Counted from the first letter of the stretch, positions 1-6,162 are shown. The stretch: 9,764 nucleotides of DNA from Natronohydrobacter sp. (GCA_007116445.1 SKIM01000286.1:1-9764), one strand, 5' to 3'. The notes: generated from the sequence alone by a model not told the origin. A program made the numbers and translations.

Positions 1-30
1 CCGCGCGACCCGTTCGCCGGGATTTGAGAG

Positions 31-124
31 CGCAGGGGGCTCTGCCCCGTCGCCATTGGGCTTGAACCAATGGCGCCACAATGGCGCCCCCCCAGGGATA
101 TTTTTACACGGATGAATGGGGGGA
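31..124. repeat. Gene-free left edge with nested hairpins and direct repeats
   Basis: Bases 1-138 contain no convincing gene. GGGGC (36-40) and GCCCC (44-48) can pair around a 3-base loop. CGCCATTGG (51-59) and CCAATGGCG (67-75) form a perfect 9-bp stem with a 7-base loop. CAATGGCGCC occurs twice in direct orientation (68-77 and 79-88), so the left arm could pair with either copy. GGCGCC (72-77) and GGCGCC (83-88) can also form a 6-bp stem. On the plus strand a C-run and ATATTTTT (98-105) follow, then a G-run (118-123). The region lies just past the end of the DUF1330 gene and could help terminate transcription from one or both sides, but no U-tract directly abuts a stem. Function is inferred; the repeats themselves are directly visible. 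Confidence 0.55.
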
Positions 125-138
125 TGAAAGCGGCAGGA

Positions 139-426
139 TCAGTCGACTTCTTCCACCACGATCAGATCGCGCTCGGACGCGCCGCGCGCGTAGCTCAGTG
201 CCTCCTGATATTCGGGCGAGTTGTAGCAGGCTTCTGCTGCTTCCAGGGACGGAAAGCGCGCCACGACATTGCGCGCGCGGGCGCGGCCTTCGAGCACGAT
301 GTAGCGGCCCGCGCGCGCCAGAAAGACCCCGCCATGCGCCGCAATCGCCGGGGTCGCGCGTTTGGCGTATTCCGCATAGGCGTCGGGGTCAGTGACCTCC
401 ACCGAGGCGATCCAGAGCGCGCTCAT
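139..426 (-). CDS. DUF1330-family small protein
   Basis: The 95-residue product matches the DUF1330 pattern from memory: an N-terminal beta strand (LWIASVEV), then DPDAYAEYAK with a helix, a GG turn (HGGVFLARAG), a strand with an LEG motif, and the FPSLEAAEACYNSPEYQEA segment typical of the family, ending in a hydrophobic strand before an acidic tail. DUF1330 proteins are small cytoplasmic ferredoxin-like dimers related to the Dabb and EthD folds; no general biochemical function is established. There is no signal peptide. The ATG overlaps the alaS stop codon in an ATGA arrangement (423-426), which strongly suggests translational coupling and shared transcription with alaS. No ribosome-binding site was needed to choose the start, because the overlap fixes it and the length is normal. 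Family membership is fairly sure; the role is unknown. Confidence 0.88.
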   Translation of the reverse strand: MSALWIASVEVTDPDAYAEYAKRATPAIAAHGGVFLARAGRYIVLEGRARARNVVARFPSLEAAEACYNSPEYQEALSYARGASERDLIVVEEVD

Positions 427-3083
427 GCGTCCACGCCTTCGATATGGGCGAGCGCGGCCTGCAAGGCGGCGTCTGCGCCGGTGATATCCGCGCCGCCCCC
501 CTGCGCCATGTCGGGCCGCCCGCCGCCACCCTTGCCACCCAGAGCGACGACAGCGGCGCGCACCAGATCCACCGCCGAGAGCCGGTCGGTCAGATCAGGT
601 GTGACGCCCGCCGCCACGGCGGGTTTCGCGCCGGTATCGGCGATCAGGATCACCGCGCCCGAGCCGAGCTTTTCCTTCATCGCGTCGATCAGCGCGGGCA
701 GATCCTTGCCGCTGACGCCCTGCATCAGGCGCGCGATGACGCGCAGACCGGCCACCTCGCGGATCTCATCGGCGCTGTCGCCCGTGCCGCCAAGCGCGAT
801 CTGGCGTTTGAGCTGGGCCACTTCATTGGCCAGCGCGCGCCGTTCCTCCACCAGCGCCTGCACGCGGTCGGGCACGTCCTGCGCAGGCGCTTTCAGCAGG
901 CTCGCCAGCCCGCTGAGCCGCGCATCCTGCGCGCGCAGATGGTCGAGCGCGGCCTGCCCGGTCAGCGCTTCGATCCGGCGCACGCCTGCGGAAGATGCCG
1001 AATCGCCCAGAGCCACGAAAGCACCGATATCGCCCGTCCGCGTGACATGGGTGCCGCCGCAAAGCTCCAGCGAATAGGTCGCGCCCTCGGTGCCCTTGCC
1101 CGAACCCGGCTGATGCCCCATCGACACGACCCGCACTTCATCGCCGTATTTCTCGCCAAAAAGCGCCTGTGCGCCAAGCGCGCGGGCCTCATCGGGGGTC
1201 ATGATGCGCGTCTCGACACGGCTGTTCTGGCGGATATAGGCGTTCACCTCAGCCTCGATCTGCGCGAGTTCCGCAGGGCTGAGCGCCGCGCCATGGCTGA
1301 AATCGAACCGCAGCCGGTCGGGCGCGTTGAGCGAACCCTTCTGCGCCACATGCGCCCCGAGCGCGAGGCGCAGCGCCTCATGCAGCAGATGCGTCGCGGA
1401 GTGATTGGCGCGAATCGCCGCGCGGCGGGCATGCGCCACTTCCAGCTTGACGGGCTGGCCGCGCGTGATCTCGCCTTCGGTGACCCGCGCGACATGAATG
1501 AAAACGCCCGCGCTCTTGCGGGTGTCAATCACTTCGGCCATGCCAGTGGCCGAGCGGATCAGCCCGGTATCGCCGATCTGCCCCCCGGATTCGGCATAGA
1601 ACGGGGTCTGGTTGGTGATGATCTGCACCTCGGCCTTGGCGCTGGCGACCTCTGCACCCTCCGCCACCAGTGCCACGATCTGGCCTTCGGCGCTTTCCAT
1701 GTCATAGCCGAGGAATTCCGTGGCCCCGAACCGGTCCGCAAGATCGAACCAGATCGTCGCATCCGCCGCATCGCCCGAGCCCGACCAGCTGGCCCGTGCC
1801 CGCGCCTTCTGCGCGGCCATCGCCGCATCAAAGCCTGCCACATCGACCGCACGGCCCCGCTCGCGCAAAGCGTCCTGCGTGAGATCCAGCGGGAAGCCAT
1901 ATGTGTCATAGAGCTTGAACGCCGCAGCGCCGGACAACTCAGCGCCCTCGCCAAGGCCTTCCAGTTCCGCATCGAGCAGCTTCAGCCCGCGGTCCAATGT
2001 CTGGCGGAAACGGGTTTCCTCGGCACGCAAAGTCTCAGCAATCAACGCCTGCGCCTCGCGCAACTCGCGATAATGCCCGCCCATCTGCGCGACCAGCGCC
2101 GGCACCAGCCGGTGCATCAACGGATCCTGCGCCCCTAGCATATGCGCATGCCGCATCGCCCGGCGCATGATGCGGCGCAGCACATAACCGCGCCCGTCAT
2201 TGCTGGGCATCACCCCATCCGCGATCAGAAAGGACGTCGCGCGCAGATGGTCGGCAATCACGCGGTGATGGGTCTTGCCAGGACCGTCCGGGTCGCTTGA
2301 GGTCGCATGCGCCGAGGCCTCGATCAGCGCGCGCATCAGATCGGTGTCGTAATTGTCATGCTTGCCCTGCAACAGCGCGCCGATGCGCTCCAGCCCCATG
2401 CCCGTATCGATGGACTGGCGCGGCAATTCGGTCATACTGCCATCCTCATGCTGCTCATTCTGCATGAAGACGAGGTTCCAGATCTCGATGAAACGGTCGC
2501 CATCTTCCTCGGGACTGCCGGGCGGGCCGCCCCAGATGGATGGGCCGTGATCGAAGAAAATCTCCGTGCAGGGCCCACAGGGCCCGGTCGGCCCCATGCG
2601 CCAGAAATTGTCATCCGTCGCGATGCGAATGATCCTCTCATCCGGCAGGCCCGCGACTTTCTTCCAGATTTCAGCGGCTTCTTCATCCGTGTGATAGACC
2701 GTAACCAGCAGCCGGTCCTTCGGAATGTCGAAATCGCGGGTCAGAAGTTCCCAGGCAAAAGGGATCGCATCGCTCTTGAAATAATCGCCGAAACTGAAAT
2801 TTCCCAGCATCTCGAAGAACGTATGATGGCGCGCCGTGTAGCCCACATTGTCCAGATCGTTATGCTTGCCGCCCGCGCGCACGCATTTCTGACTGGTGGT
2901 CGCGCGGTTGTAATCGCGATGCTCCAGCCCGGTAAACAGGTTCTTGAACTGCACCATGCCGGAATTGGTGAACATCAGCGTCGGATCATTGCGCGGCACG
3001 AGTGGCGAGCTGTCCACCACCGCATGCCCCTGCCGGGCGAAATAATCGAGAAAGGTCGAGCGGATATCGTTCAGACTGGCCAT
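423..3083 (-). CDS. alaS: Alanyl-tRNA synthetase
   Basis: This 886-residue class II synthetase charges tRNA-Ala with alanine in the cytoplasm and is essential for translation. The order of domains is complete. The aminoacylation core at about 1-460 carries the N-terminal RSTFLDYF segment, the KHNDLDNVG region (73-81) and motif 3 GMGLERIG (228-235). The editing domain has the zinc-binding HSATH (H561, H565) and CGGTH (C675, H679) motifs, which remove wrongly attached serine or glycine. The C-terminal DHHA1/C-Ala region ends with the glycine-rich GGKGGGGRPD motif (849-858). I chose the ATG at 3081-3083 because GGAG lies 7 bases upstream and the protein then starts MASLNDIRSTF, as in relatives. 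A longer frame to 3155 would only add an atypical Arg/Pro-rich extension. It sits 37 bases after the MOSC gene and overlaps the DUF1330 gene by 4. Nothing is missing or truncated. Confidence 0.98.
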   Translation of the reverse strand: MASLNDIRSTFLDYFARQGHAVVDSSPLVPRNDPTLMFTNSGMVQFKNLFTGLEHRDYNRATTSQKCVRAGGKHNDLDNVGYTARHHTFFEMLGNFSFGDYFKSDAIPFAWELLTRDFDIPKDRLLVTVYHTDEEAAEIWKKVAGLPDERIIRIATDDNFWRMGPTGPCGPCTEIFFDHGPSIWGGPPGSPEEDGDRFIEIWNLVFMQNEQHEDGSMTELPRQSIDTGMGLERIGALLQGKHDNYDTDLMRALIEASAHATSSDPDGPGKTHHRVIADHLRATSFLIADGVMPSNDGRGYVLRRIMRRAMRHAHMLGAQDPLMHRLVPALVAQMGGHYRELREAQALIAETLRAEETRFRQTLDRGLKLLDAELEGLGEGAELSGAAAFKLYDTYGFPLDLTQDALRERGRAVDVAGFDAAMAAQKARARASWSGSGDAADATIWFDLADRFGATEFLGYDMESAEGQIVALVAEGAEVASAKAEVQIITNQTPFYAESGGQIGDTGLIRSATGMAEVIDTRKSAGVFIHVARVTEGEITRGQPVKLEVAHARRAAIRANHSATHLLHEALRLALGAHVAQKGSLNAPDRLRFDFSHGAALSPAELAQIEAEVNAYIRQNSRVETRIMTPDEARALGAQALFGEKYGDEVRVVSMGHQPGSGKGTEGATYSLELCGGTHVTRTGDIGAFVALGDSASSAGVRRIEALTGQAALDHLRAQDARLSGLASLLKAPAQDVPDRVQALVEERRALANEVAQLKRQIALGGTGDSADEIREVAGLRVIARLMQGVSGKDLPALIDAMKEKLGSGAVILIADTGAKPAVAAGVTPDLTDRLSAVDLVRAAVVALGGKGGGGRPDMAQGGGADITGADAALQAALAHIEGVDA

Positions 3084-3120
3084 ATGATGTCTCCGGCGCG
3101 GCAAATGGGCTGGGCTTGGT

Positions 3121-3732
3121 TTAGCCCTGCGCCGGGGGGCTGTCCACACCTTCACGGCTTGGAATTGACGGGGATTTTGTCACCCGGTCCCCCGCGCGGA
3201 TGACGCCACTCTGCACAATGCGGCACAGGATGCCGCGCAGGCGCAGCGCGCGATGGGCCGGATCATTAATCCAGACGCGCGACCCCGCCCCGTAGCGCGC
3301 GGCCCATTTCACACAGGCATCGTTGAAAATATCGGACACTTCCAGCACAGCGCTGCCGACCTCAAGCCGCTGACCCGCGGGCATATTGGTCTGCGAGAGA
3401 TCCAGATCGGTAACGAAAGTGTCGCCCGGATGCACAGTGGTGTCCCGGTCGCGCCAGACCAGATCGAGCACGCGGCGCGACAGGATGCAGATCTGGATGC
3501 CCGGATGCGGATTGCCTGCCGCATCACGCAGCCATGGCCGCGTCGCCCATCGCTCGCCGGGGATGCCGTCGCGCGCCGAGACGGTGATCTGTGCCACGAA
3601 GCGGCGTTGCCCGTAATCGGGGCGCAGGCAGAGCATTTCGACATGCCCGGCATCCTTGGGCGCTGCCATGATATCCGGCAGCGCCGCATTCAGTTCGGCC
3701 CGCGTCACATGGCGCTGAGCCTCACCAGCCAT
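3121..3732 (-). CDS. MOSC-domain protein
   Basis: A 203-residue product resembles stand-alone MOSC domains, the C-terminal fold of molybdenum cofactor sulfurases and of YiiM/mARC-type proteins. Visible landmarks are GIPGERW (56-62), PGDTFVTDLDLSQTNMPAG (102-120), VGSAVLEVSD (125-134), the conserved cysteine C140 in DACVKWAARYG, and LRLRGILCRIVQSGVIRAGD (163-182). In MOSC proteins this cysteine is thought to carry or transfer sulfur or to contact the molybdenum cofactor; the substrate here is unknown. The start at 3730-3732 was chosen because HVTRAELNAALPDI just after it resembles the N-terminus of relatives. The ribosome-binding site is weak, so the start is moderately sure, and longer in-frame starts up to 3828 exist. 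The gene sits between recA and alaS, which are often adjacent in this class, and 37 bases ahead of alaS. No membrane segment or signal peptide is seen. Confidence 0.85.
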   Translation of the reverse strand: MAGEAQRHVTRAELNAALPDIMAAPKDAGHVEMLCLRPDYGQRRFVAQITVSARDGIPGERWATRPWLRDAAGNPHPGIQICILSRRVLDLVWRDRDTTVHPGDTFVTDLDLSQTNMPAGQRLEVGSAVLEVSDIFNDACVKWAARYGAGSRVWINDPAHRALRLRGILCRIVQSGVIRAGDRVTKSPSIPSREGVDSPPAQG

Positions 3733-3967
3733 GGACCCGTGCGCCCCGCGCCTGACGCGCATCGGGCGCATGGCACTCGCCGCATGACCGCCCGCGCATC
3801 TGCCAGCCAGCATGTCGCCGCAAACCAAAGCGCGGAAACCACTGGCCGCACCTCGGCGAGGTCAAGCCACCGCCCAATGCCAAACGCCCCCGCCAGCGGC
3901 CGGTCACGCACAGAATGCGATCGCGACATCGGCCCATCGCCGCGCAGATGCGCATCAGCCGTGCGCC
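3733..3967. other. Gap between recA and the MOSC gene, no convincing gene
   Basis: These 235 bases follow the recA stop on the minus strand. Two short overlapping minus-strand frames (3705-3929 and 3722-3955) are open, but neither has a recognisable domain, a good ribosome-binding site or a family resemblance, and both run into the MOSC start. The stretch is GC-rich like the flanking genes. I see no strong hairpin followed by a U-tract, so no terminator is called for recA. It may hold a promoter for the MOSC-alaS-DUF1330 group or a decayed gene; neither can be shown from sequence. Confidence 0.4.
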
Positions 3968-5035
3968 CTAGTCGTCCAGCACCGACTCGTCGCCTTCGCT
4001 CGTCTGGAAATCCAGCCCATGGGCCGCGCGGATCTTGTCCTCGATCTGCAGCGCCATCTGCGGATTGTCCTTCAGGAAGGTCTTGGCATTCTCGCGCCCC
4101 TGCCCGATCCGTTCGTCGCCATAGGAATACCAGGCGCCCGATTTCTCGACCACGCCCGCCTTGACGCCCAGATCGAGCAATTCGCCGCGTTTGGAAATCC
4201 CTTCGCCATACATGATGTCGAATTCCACCTGCTTGAAGGGCGGCGCCACCTTGTTCTTGACCACCTTCACGCGCGTCTGGTTGCCCACGACTTCCTCGCG
4301 ATCCTTGATCGACCCGATGCGACGGATATCAAGCCGGACAGAGGCGTAGAATTTCAGCGCGTTCCCGCCCGTCGTCGTCTCGGGCGAACCGAACATCACG
4401 CCGATCTTCATGCGGATCTGGTTGATGAAGATCACCATGCAATTCGACCGCGAGATGGAGCTCGTCAGCTTGCGCATCGCCTGGCTCATCAGACGCGCAT
4501 GCACACCGACCGAACTGTCGCCCATATCGCCCTCCAGCTCGGATTTCGGCGTGAGTGCGGCAACCGAATCGACCACGACCAGCGACACCGCCCCCGACCG
4601 CACCAGCGTATCCACGATCTCCAGCGCCTGTTCGCCCGTATCAGGCTGCGAAATCAGCAATTCATCCAGATTGACGCCCAGCTTGCGCGCATATTGCGGA
4701 TCAAGCGCATGTTCGGCATCGACAAAGGCGCAGACGCCGCCTTTTTTCTGCTCTTCCGCCACCACATGCAGCGTCAGCGTGGTCTTTCCCGAAGATTCGG
4801 GGCCGTAAATCTCGATGATCCGCCCTTTCGGCAGGCCACCGATGCCCAGCGCGATGTCGAGCCCCAGCGACCCGGTCGAGGTCGCTTCGATCTCGGCCAC
4901 GGGATTGTCACCCCCAAGGCGCATGATCGAGCCCTTGCCAAATTGCCGCTCAATCTGTGCGAGCGCCGAATCGAGCGCTTTCTGTTTTTCCGCCGTGCGT
5001 TTATCGGTCATTGTCAGCAGGTCCGCCGTTGCCAT
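3968..5035 (-). CDS. recA: RecA recombinase
   Basis: The 355-residue product is a full-length RecA, the ATP-dependent strand-exchange protein that coats single-stranded DNA, drives homologous recombination and triggers LexA self-cleavage in the SOS response. Walker A GPESSGKTT is at 78-86, Walker B LVVVD at 152-156, the VDAEHALDP segment at 105-113, the L2-loop region FINQIRMKIGVMFGSPETTTGG at about 203-224, and the acidic C-terminal tail ends SVLDD. The length is normal for alphaproteobacteria. The ATG at 5033-5035 is preferred over the ATG eight codons later because AAGGGG lies about 8 bases upstream of it. A perfect SOS box lies 50 bases upstream, so LexA repression and induction by DNA damage are likely. 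The gene is first in a minus-strand run leading toward alaS and is divergent from the DUF1127 gene. No odd residues were noted. Confidence 0.99.
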   Translation of the reverse strand: MATADLLTMTDKRTAEKQKALDSALAQIERQFGKGSIMRLGGDNPVAEIEATSTGSLGLDIALGIGGLPKGRIIEIYGPESSGKTTLTLHVVAEEQKKGGVCAFVDAEHALDPQYARKLGVNLDELLISQPDTGEQALEIVDTLVRSGAVSLVVVDSVAALTPKSELEGDMGDSSVGVHARLMSQAMRKLTSSISRSNCMVIFINQIRMKIGVMFGSPETTTGGNALKFYASVRLDIRRIGSIKDREEVVGNQTRVKVVKNKVAPPFKQVEFDIMYGEGISKRGELLDLGVKAGVVEKSGAWYSYGDERIGQGRENAKTFLKDNPQMALQIEDKIRAAHGLDFQTSEGDESVLDD

Positions 5036-5297
5036 TTTCCAGCCCCTTATTCCACAGCGCGCCTAGCGCGGCAATCGCAGGTTTGTTCGATTAATGTTCC
5101 ATAAATGAAGTTCCGGCACAAAGCGAGAACTTTTTACGGGTCCGCACAATCCCAGTTTATCGGAAAATGGTAAATGGAGTGTTATCAGCGATGCAAGAAA
5201 TGCAGCCCGGCTTCCCTGTATTTGCACTGGTGACAGGGCCGCCTCTGGCCTAATTTGGTGCCAAGGGGGGAAACACCTGCGCATGAAGGGTTTCCAG
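5036..5297. promoter_or_regulatory. Divergent control region, recA and DUF1127 gene
   Basis: This 262-base stretch is visibly less GC-rich than the flanking genes, especially 5085-5185, as expected of a promoter region. It must hold the promoter for recA (minus) and probably one for the small DUF1127 gene (plus). The SOS box is the only site I can name. On the plus strand GTGACA (5230-5235) and TAATTT (5251-5256) resemble promoter elements, but their 15-base spacing is poor, so no promoter is claimed. A small minus-strand frame here (5063-5326) is not supported as a gene. Confidence 0.55.
5085..5099 (-). promoter_or_regulatory. LexA-binding SOS box upstream of recA
   Basis: The sequence GTTC-GATTAAT-GTTC (plus strand; GAAC-N7-GAAC on the recA strand) exactly matches the direct-repeat SOS box known for alphaproteobacterial LexA. 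It starts 50 bases upstream of the recA ATG, where it would overlap or lie just beside the promoter. A further GTTC at 5110-5113 and an inverted GAAC at 5127-5130 lie nearby but not at the 11-base period. I could not assign clear -35 and -10 hexamers. The match is seen directly; LexA control is inferred from the family. Confidence 0.85.
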
Positions 5298-5516
5298 ATG
5301 GCAAGTCTCAGCACGAATATACGCACGCAAGCGCCGCAAAGCCTGGTTCTGATTGGCGAACAGATCCTTGGCCTGCTGTCGCATATCGCGGAGAAATCAC
5401 CAAAATATCAGGCCATTACACGATACAATGCTCTGTCGGATGAAGAGCTTGCGCGTCAGGGTATGACGCGGGCCGATGTCGTGCACAAGGTTTACGGGGT
5501 CTATAGCTGCATGTGA
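5298..5516 (+). CDS. Small DUF1127-like protein
   Basis: The 72-residue product has an amphipathic helical N-terminal half (about 14-33) and ends with RYNALSDEELARQGMTRADVVHKVYG (43-67). This resembles the LSD-x-L-x-x-x-G-L-T-R-x-D/E-I motif of DUF1127 proteins, which are common in Rhodobacterales. Some DUF1127 proteins, including one studied in Rhodobacter sphaeroides, bind RNA and influence RNA turnover or stress responses; whether this one does is inference. The ATG at 5298 is preferred over the one at 5283 because GAAGGG lies 7 bases before it. The earlier ATG is separated by 12 bases from its G-run. It is transcribed away from recA, and its last 16 bases overlap the end of the oppositely oriented aldehyde-dehydrogenase-like frame. 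The basic, arginine-rich tail usual in shorter DUF1127 proteins is reduced here, so the assignment is moderate. Confidence 0.72.
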   Translation: MASLSTNIRTQAPQSLVLIGEQILGLLSHIAEKSPKYQAITRYNALSDEELARQGMTRADVVHKVYGVYSCM

Positions 5517-6019
5517 CCCCCGCCCGATGACGCAAGCCCCGTCGCCTTGAGCAAGGGTGCAGTGATGGGGGTCAGGGCGTGCAGAAGCGCGAAAGCGCCT
5601 GGTGGCAGATCGGCCGCATCGACCGCAGCGGCGACGCGGATCGCAAAGACGACAGCGGCCGGGCGCGGGCACCACAGCCCGCCTTGCCCCAGACTGGCCC
5701 CCAGTGCCGCACCGAAAACCGCCGGGTCATCTGGCGCGGTCGTCAAAAGCACTGGCGCAGCTGCCGGTTCCGCACATGCGACAGCCTCTGCCAGCGCGGG
5801 CGAGATCGCCTCAAGCGCCTGCGCGAGACGCGCCTGCGATGGTCCATCCGCGCCCCGCATCACAGCCTGCGCACGCGCGATGTCACGCGCCCCGGCCAGC
5901 ACGATCTGGCCCAGCTGGCGCCCATCCGCCCCTGCGACCGGCAGCAGCTGTTCCGACAGCGGCACACGCCAGCGCCCGCCCACATGATGCGCAAACAAGC
6001 GCTCGGAAAGATCATCCAT
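5501..6019 (-). CDS. Compact aldehyde-dehydrogenase-like protein, probably inactive
   Basis: This 172-residue frame looks like an abridged N-terminal half of an aldehyde dehydrogenase. Residues 8-50 (LFAHHVGGRWRVPLSEQLLP and the following GQIVLAGARDIARA) match the family's opening 'xxxGGxWxxPxSGxxxPVxxPATGxxxGxVxxAGxxDVxxA'. Residues 62-85 resemble the following helix. Residues 89-148 resemble the segment around 'LAPALAAGNxVVxKP...LPPGxxNVV', here ASLGQGGLWCPRP and LPPGAFALLHA. The cofactor-binding GSTEVG loop, catalytic Glu and catalytic Cys regions are all absent, and normal length is about 480. It may be a pseudoenzyme, or the remnant of a bidomain enzyme like those found beside deoC in Rhodobacterales (inference). 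The ATG at 6017-6019 is preferred but has no good ribosome-binding site. In-frame GTG (6034) and TTG (6121) starts exist. It is divergent from psuK. Confidence 0.6.
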   Translation of the reverse strand: MDDLSERLFAHHVGGRWRVPLSEQLLPVAGADGRQLGQIVLAGARDIARAQAVMRGADGPSQARLAQALEAISPALAEAVACAEPAAAPVLLTTAPDDPAVFGAALGASLGQGGLWCPRPAAVVFAIRVAAAVDAADLPPGAFALLHALTPITAPLLKATGLASSGGGHMQL

Positions 6020-6035
6020 CGCCCAACCCGGCACG

Positions 6036-6044
6036 CCCCCCCCC
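6036..6044 (-). repeat. Run of nine G (minus strand) before the aldehyde-dehydrogenase-like start
   Basis: Nine consecutive C on the plus strand (G on the coding strand) end 16 bases upstream of the chosen ATG of the compact aldehyde-dehydrogenase-like gene. They lie directly before an in-frame GTG codon. The tract could act as a poor ribosome-binding site, or it could change length by slippage. It abuts the 14-bp palindrome. Confidence 0.6.
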
Positions 6045-6162
6045 GCCAATTGGCGGTCGGAAAAGCGCGCAATCCCACTGAAACCCGGCGATCTGCCACC
6101 GGCCTCTTCTGCGACGCGCAACCTAGCAGCCGAGCAAGAGCCTTGCCAAGCCCCGCCAATTG
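6041..6162. promoter_or_regulatory. Twelve-bp direct repeat pair with palindrome, possible operators of psuK
   Basis: CCCCGCCAATTG occurs exactly at 6041-6052 and again at 6151-6162, with a 110-base offset, close to a whole number of DNA helical turns. The first copy is part of a perfect 14-bp palindrome CCGCCAATTGGCGG (6043-6056); the second keeps only the central CAATTG dyad. The right copy ends 15 bases before the psuK ATG and the left lies 24 bases upstream of the divergent gene's ATG. The arrangement would suit a dimeric repressor acting on both genes, but no regulator gene is in view. The repeat is directly seen; the operator role is inference. Confidence 0.45.

Noticed and set aside
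444..2138. 564-codon plus-strand open frame opposite alaS
   Set aside because: It lies entirely antisense to a complete, highly conserved synthetase, has no recognisable domain and shows the Arg/Ala/Pro/His-rich composition expected from reading GC-rich coding DNA backwards.
3084..3155. 24-codon N-terminal extension of alaS
   Set aside because: The ATG at 3083 has GGAG at ideal distance and gives the normal N-terminus; the extension is Arg/Pro-rich and overlaps the MOSC gene end.
3812..5104. 430-codon plus-strand open frame opposite recA
   Set aside because: It is antisense to intact recA, with low-complexity Arg/His/Gln-rich sequence and no domain; it also crosses the recA control region.
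5063..5326. 87-codon minus-strand frame upstream of recA
   Set aside because: It covers the SOS box and the AT-rich control region, has no known family and no good start signal, and opposes the better supported DUF1127-like gene.
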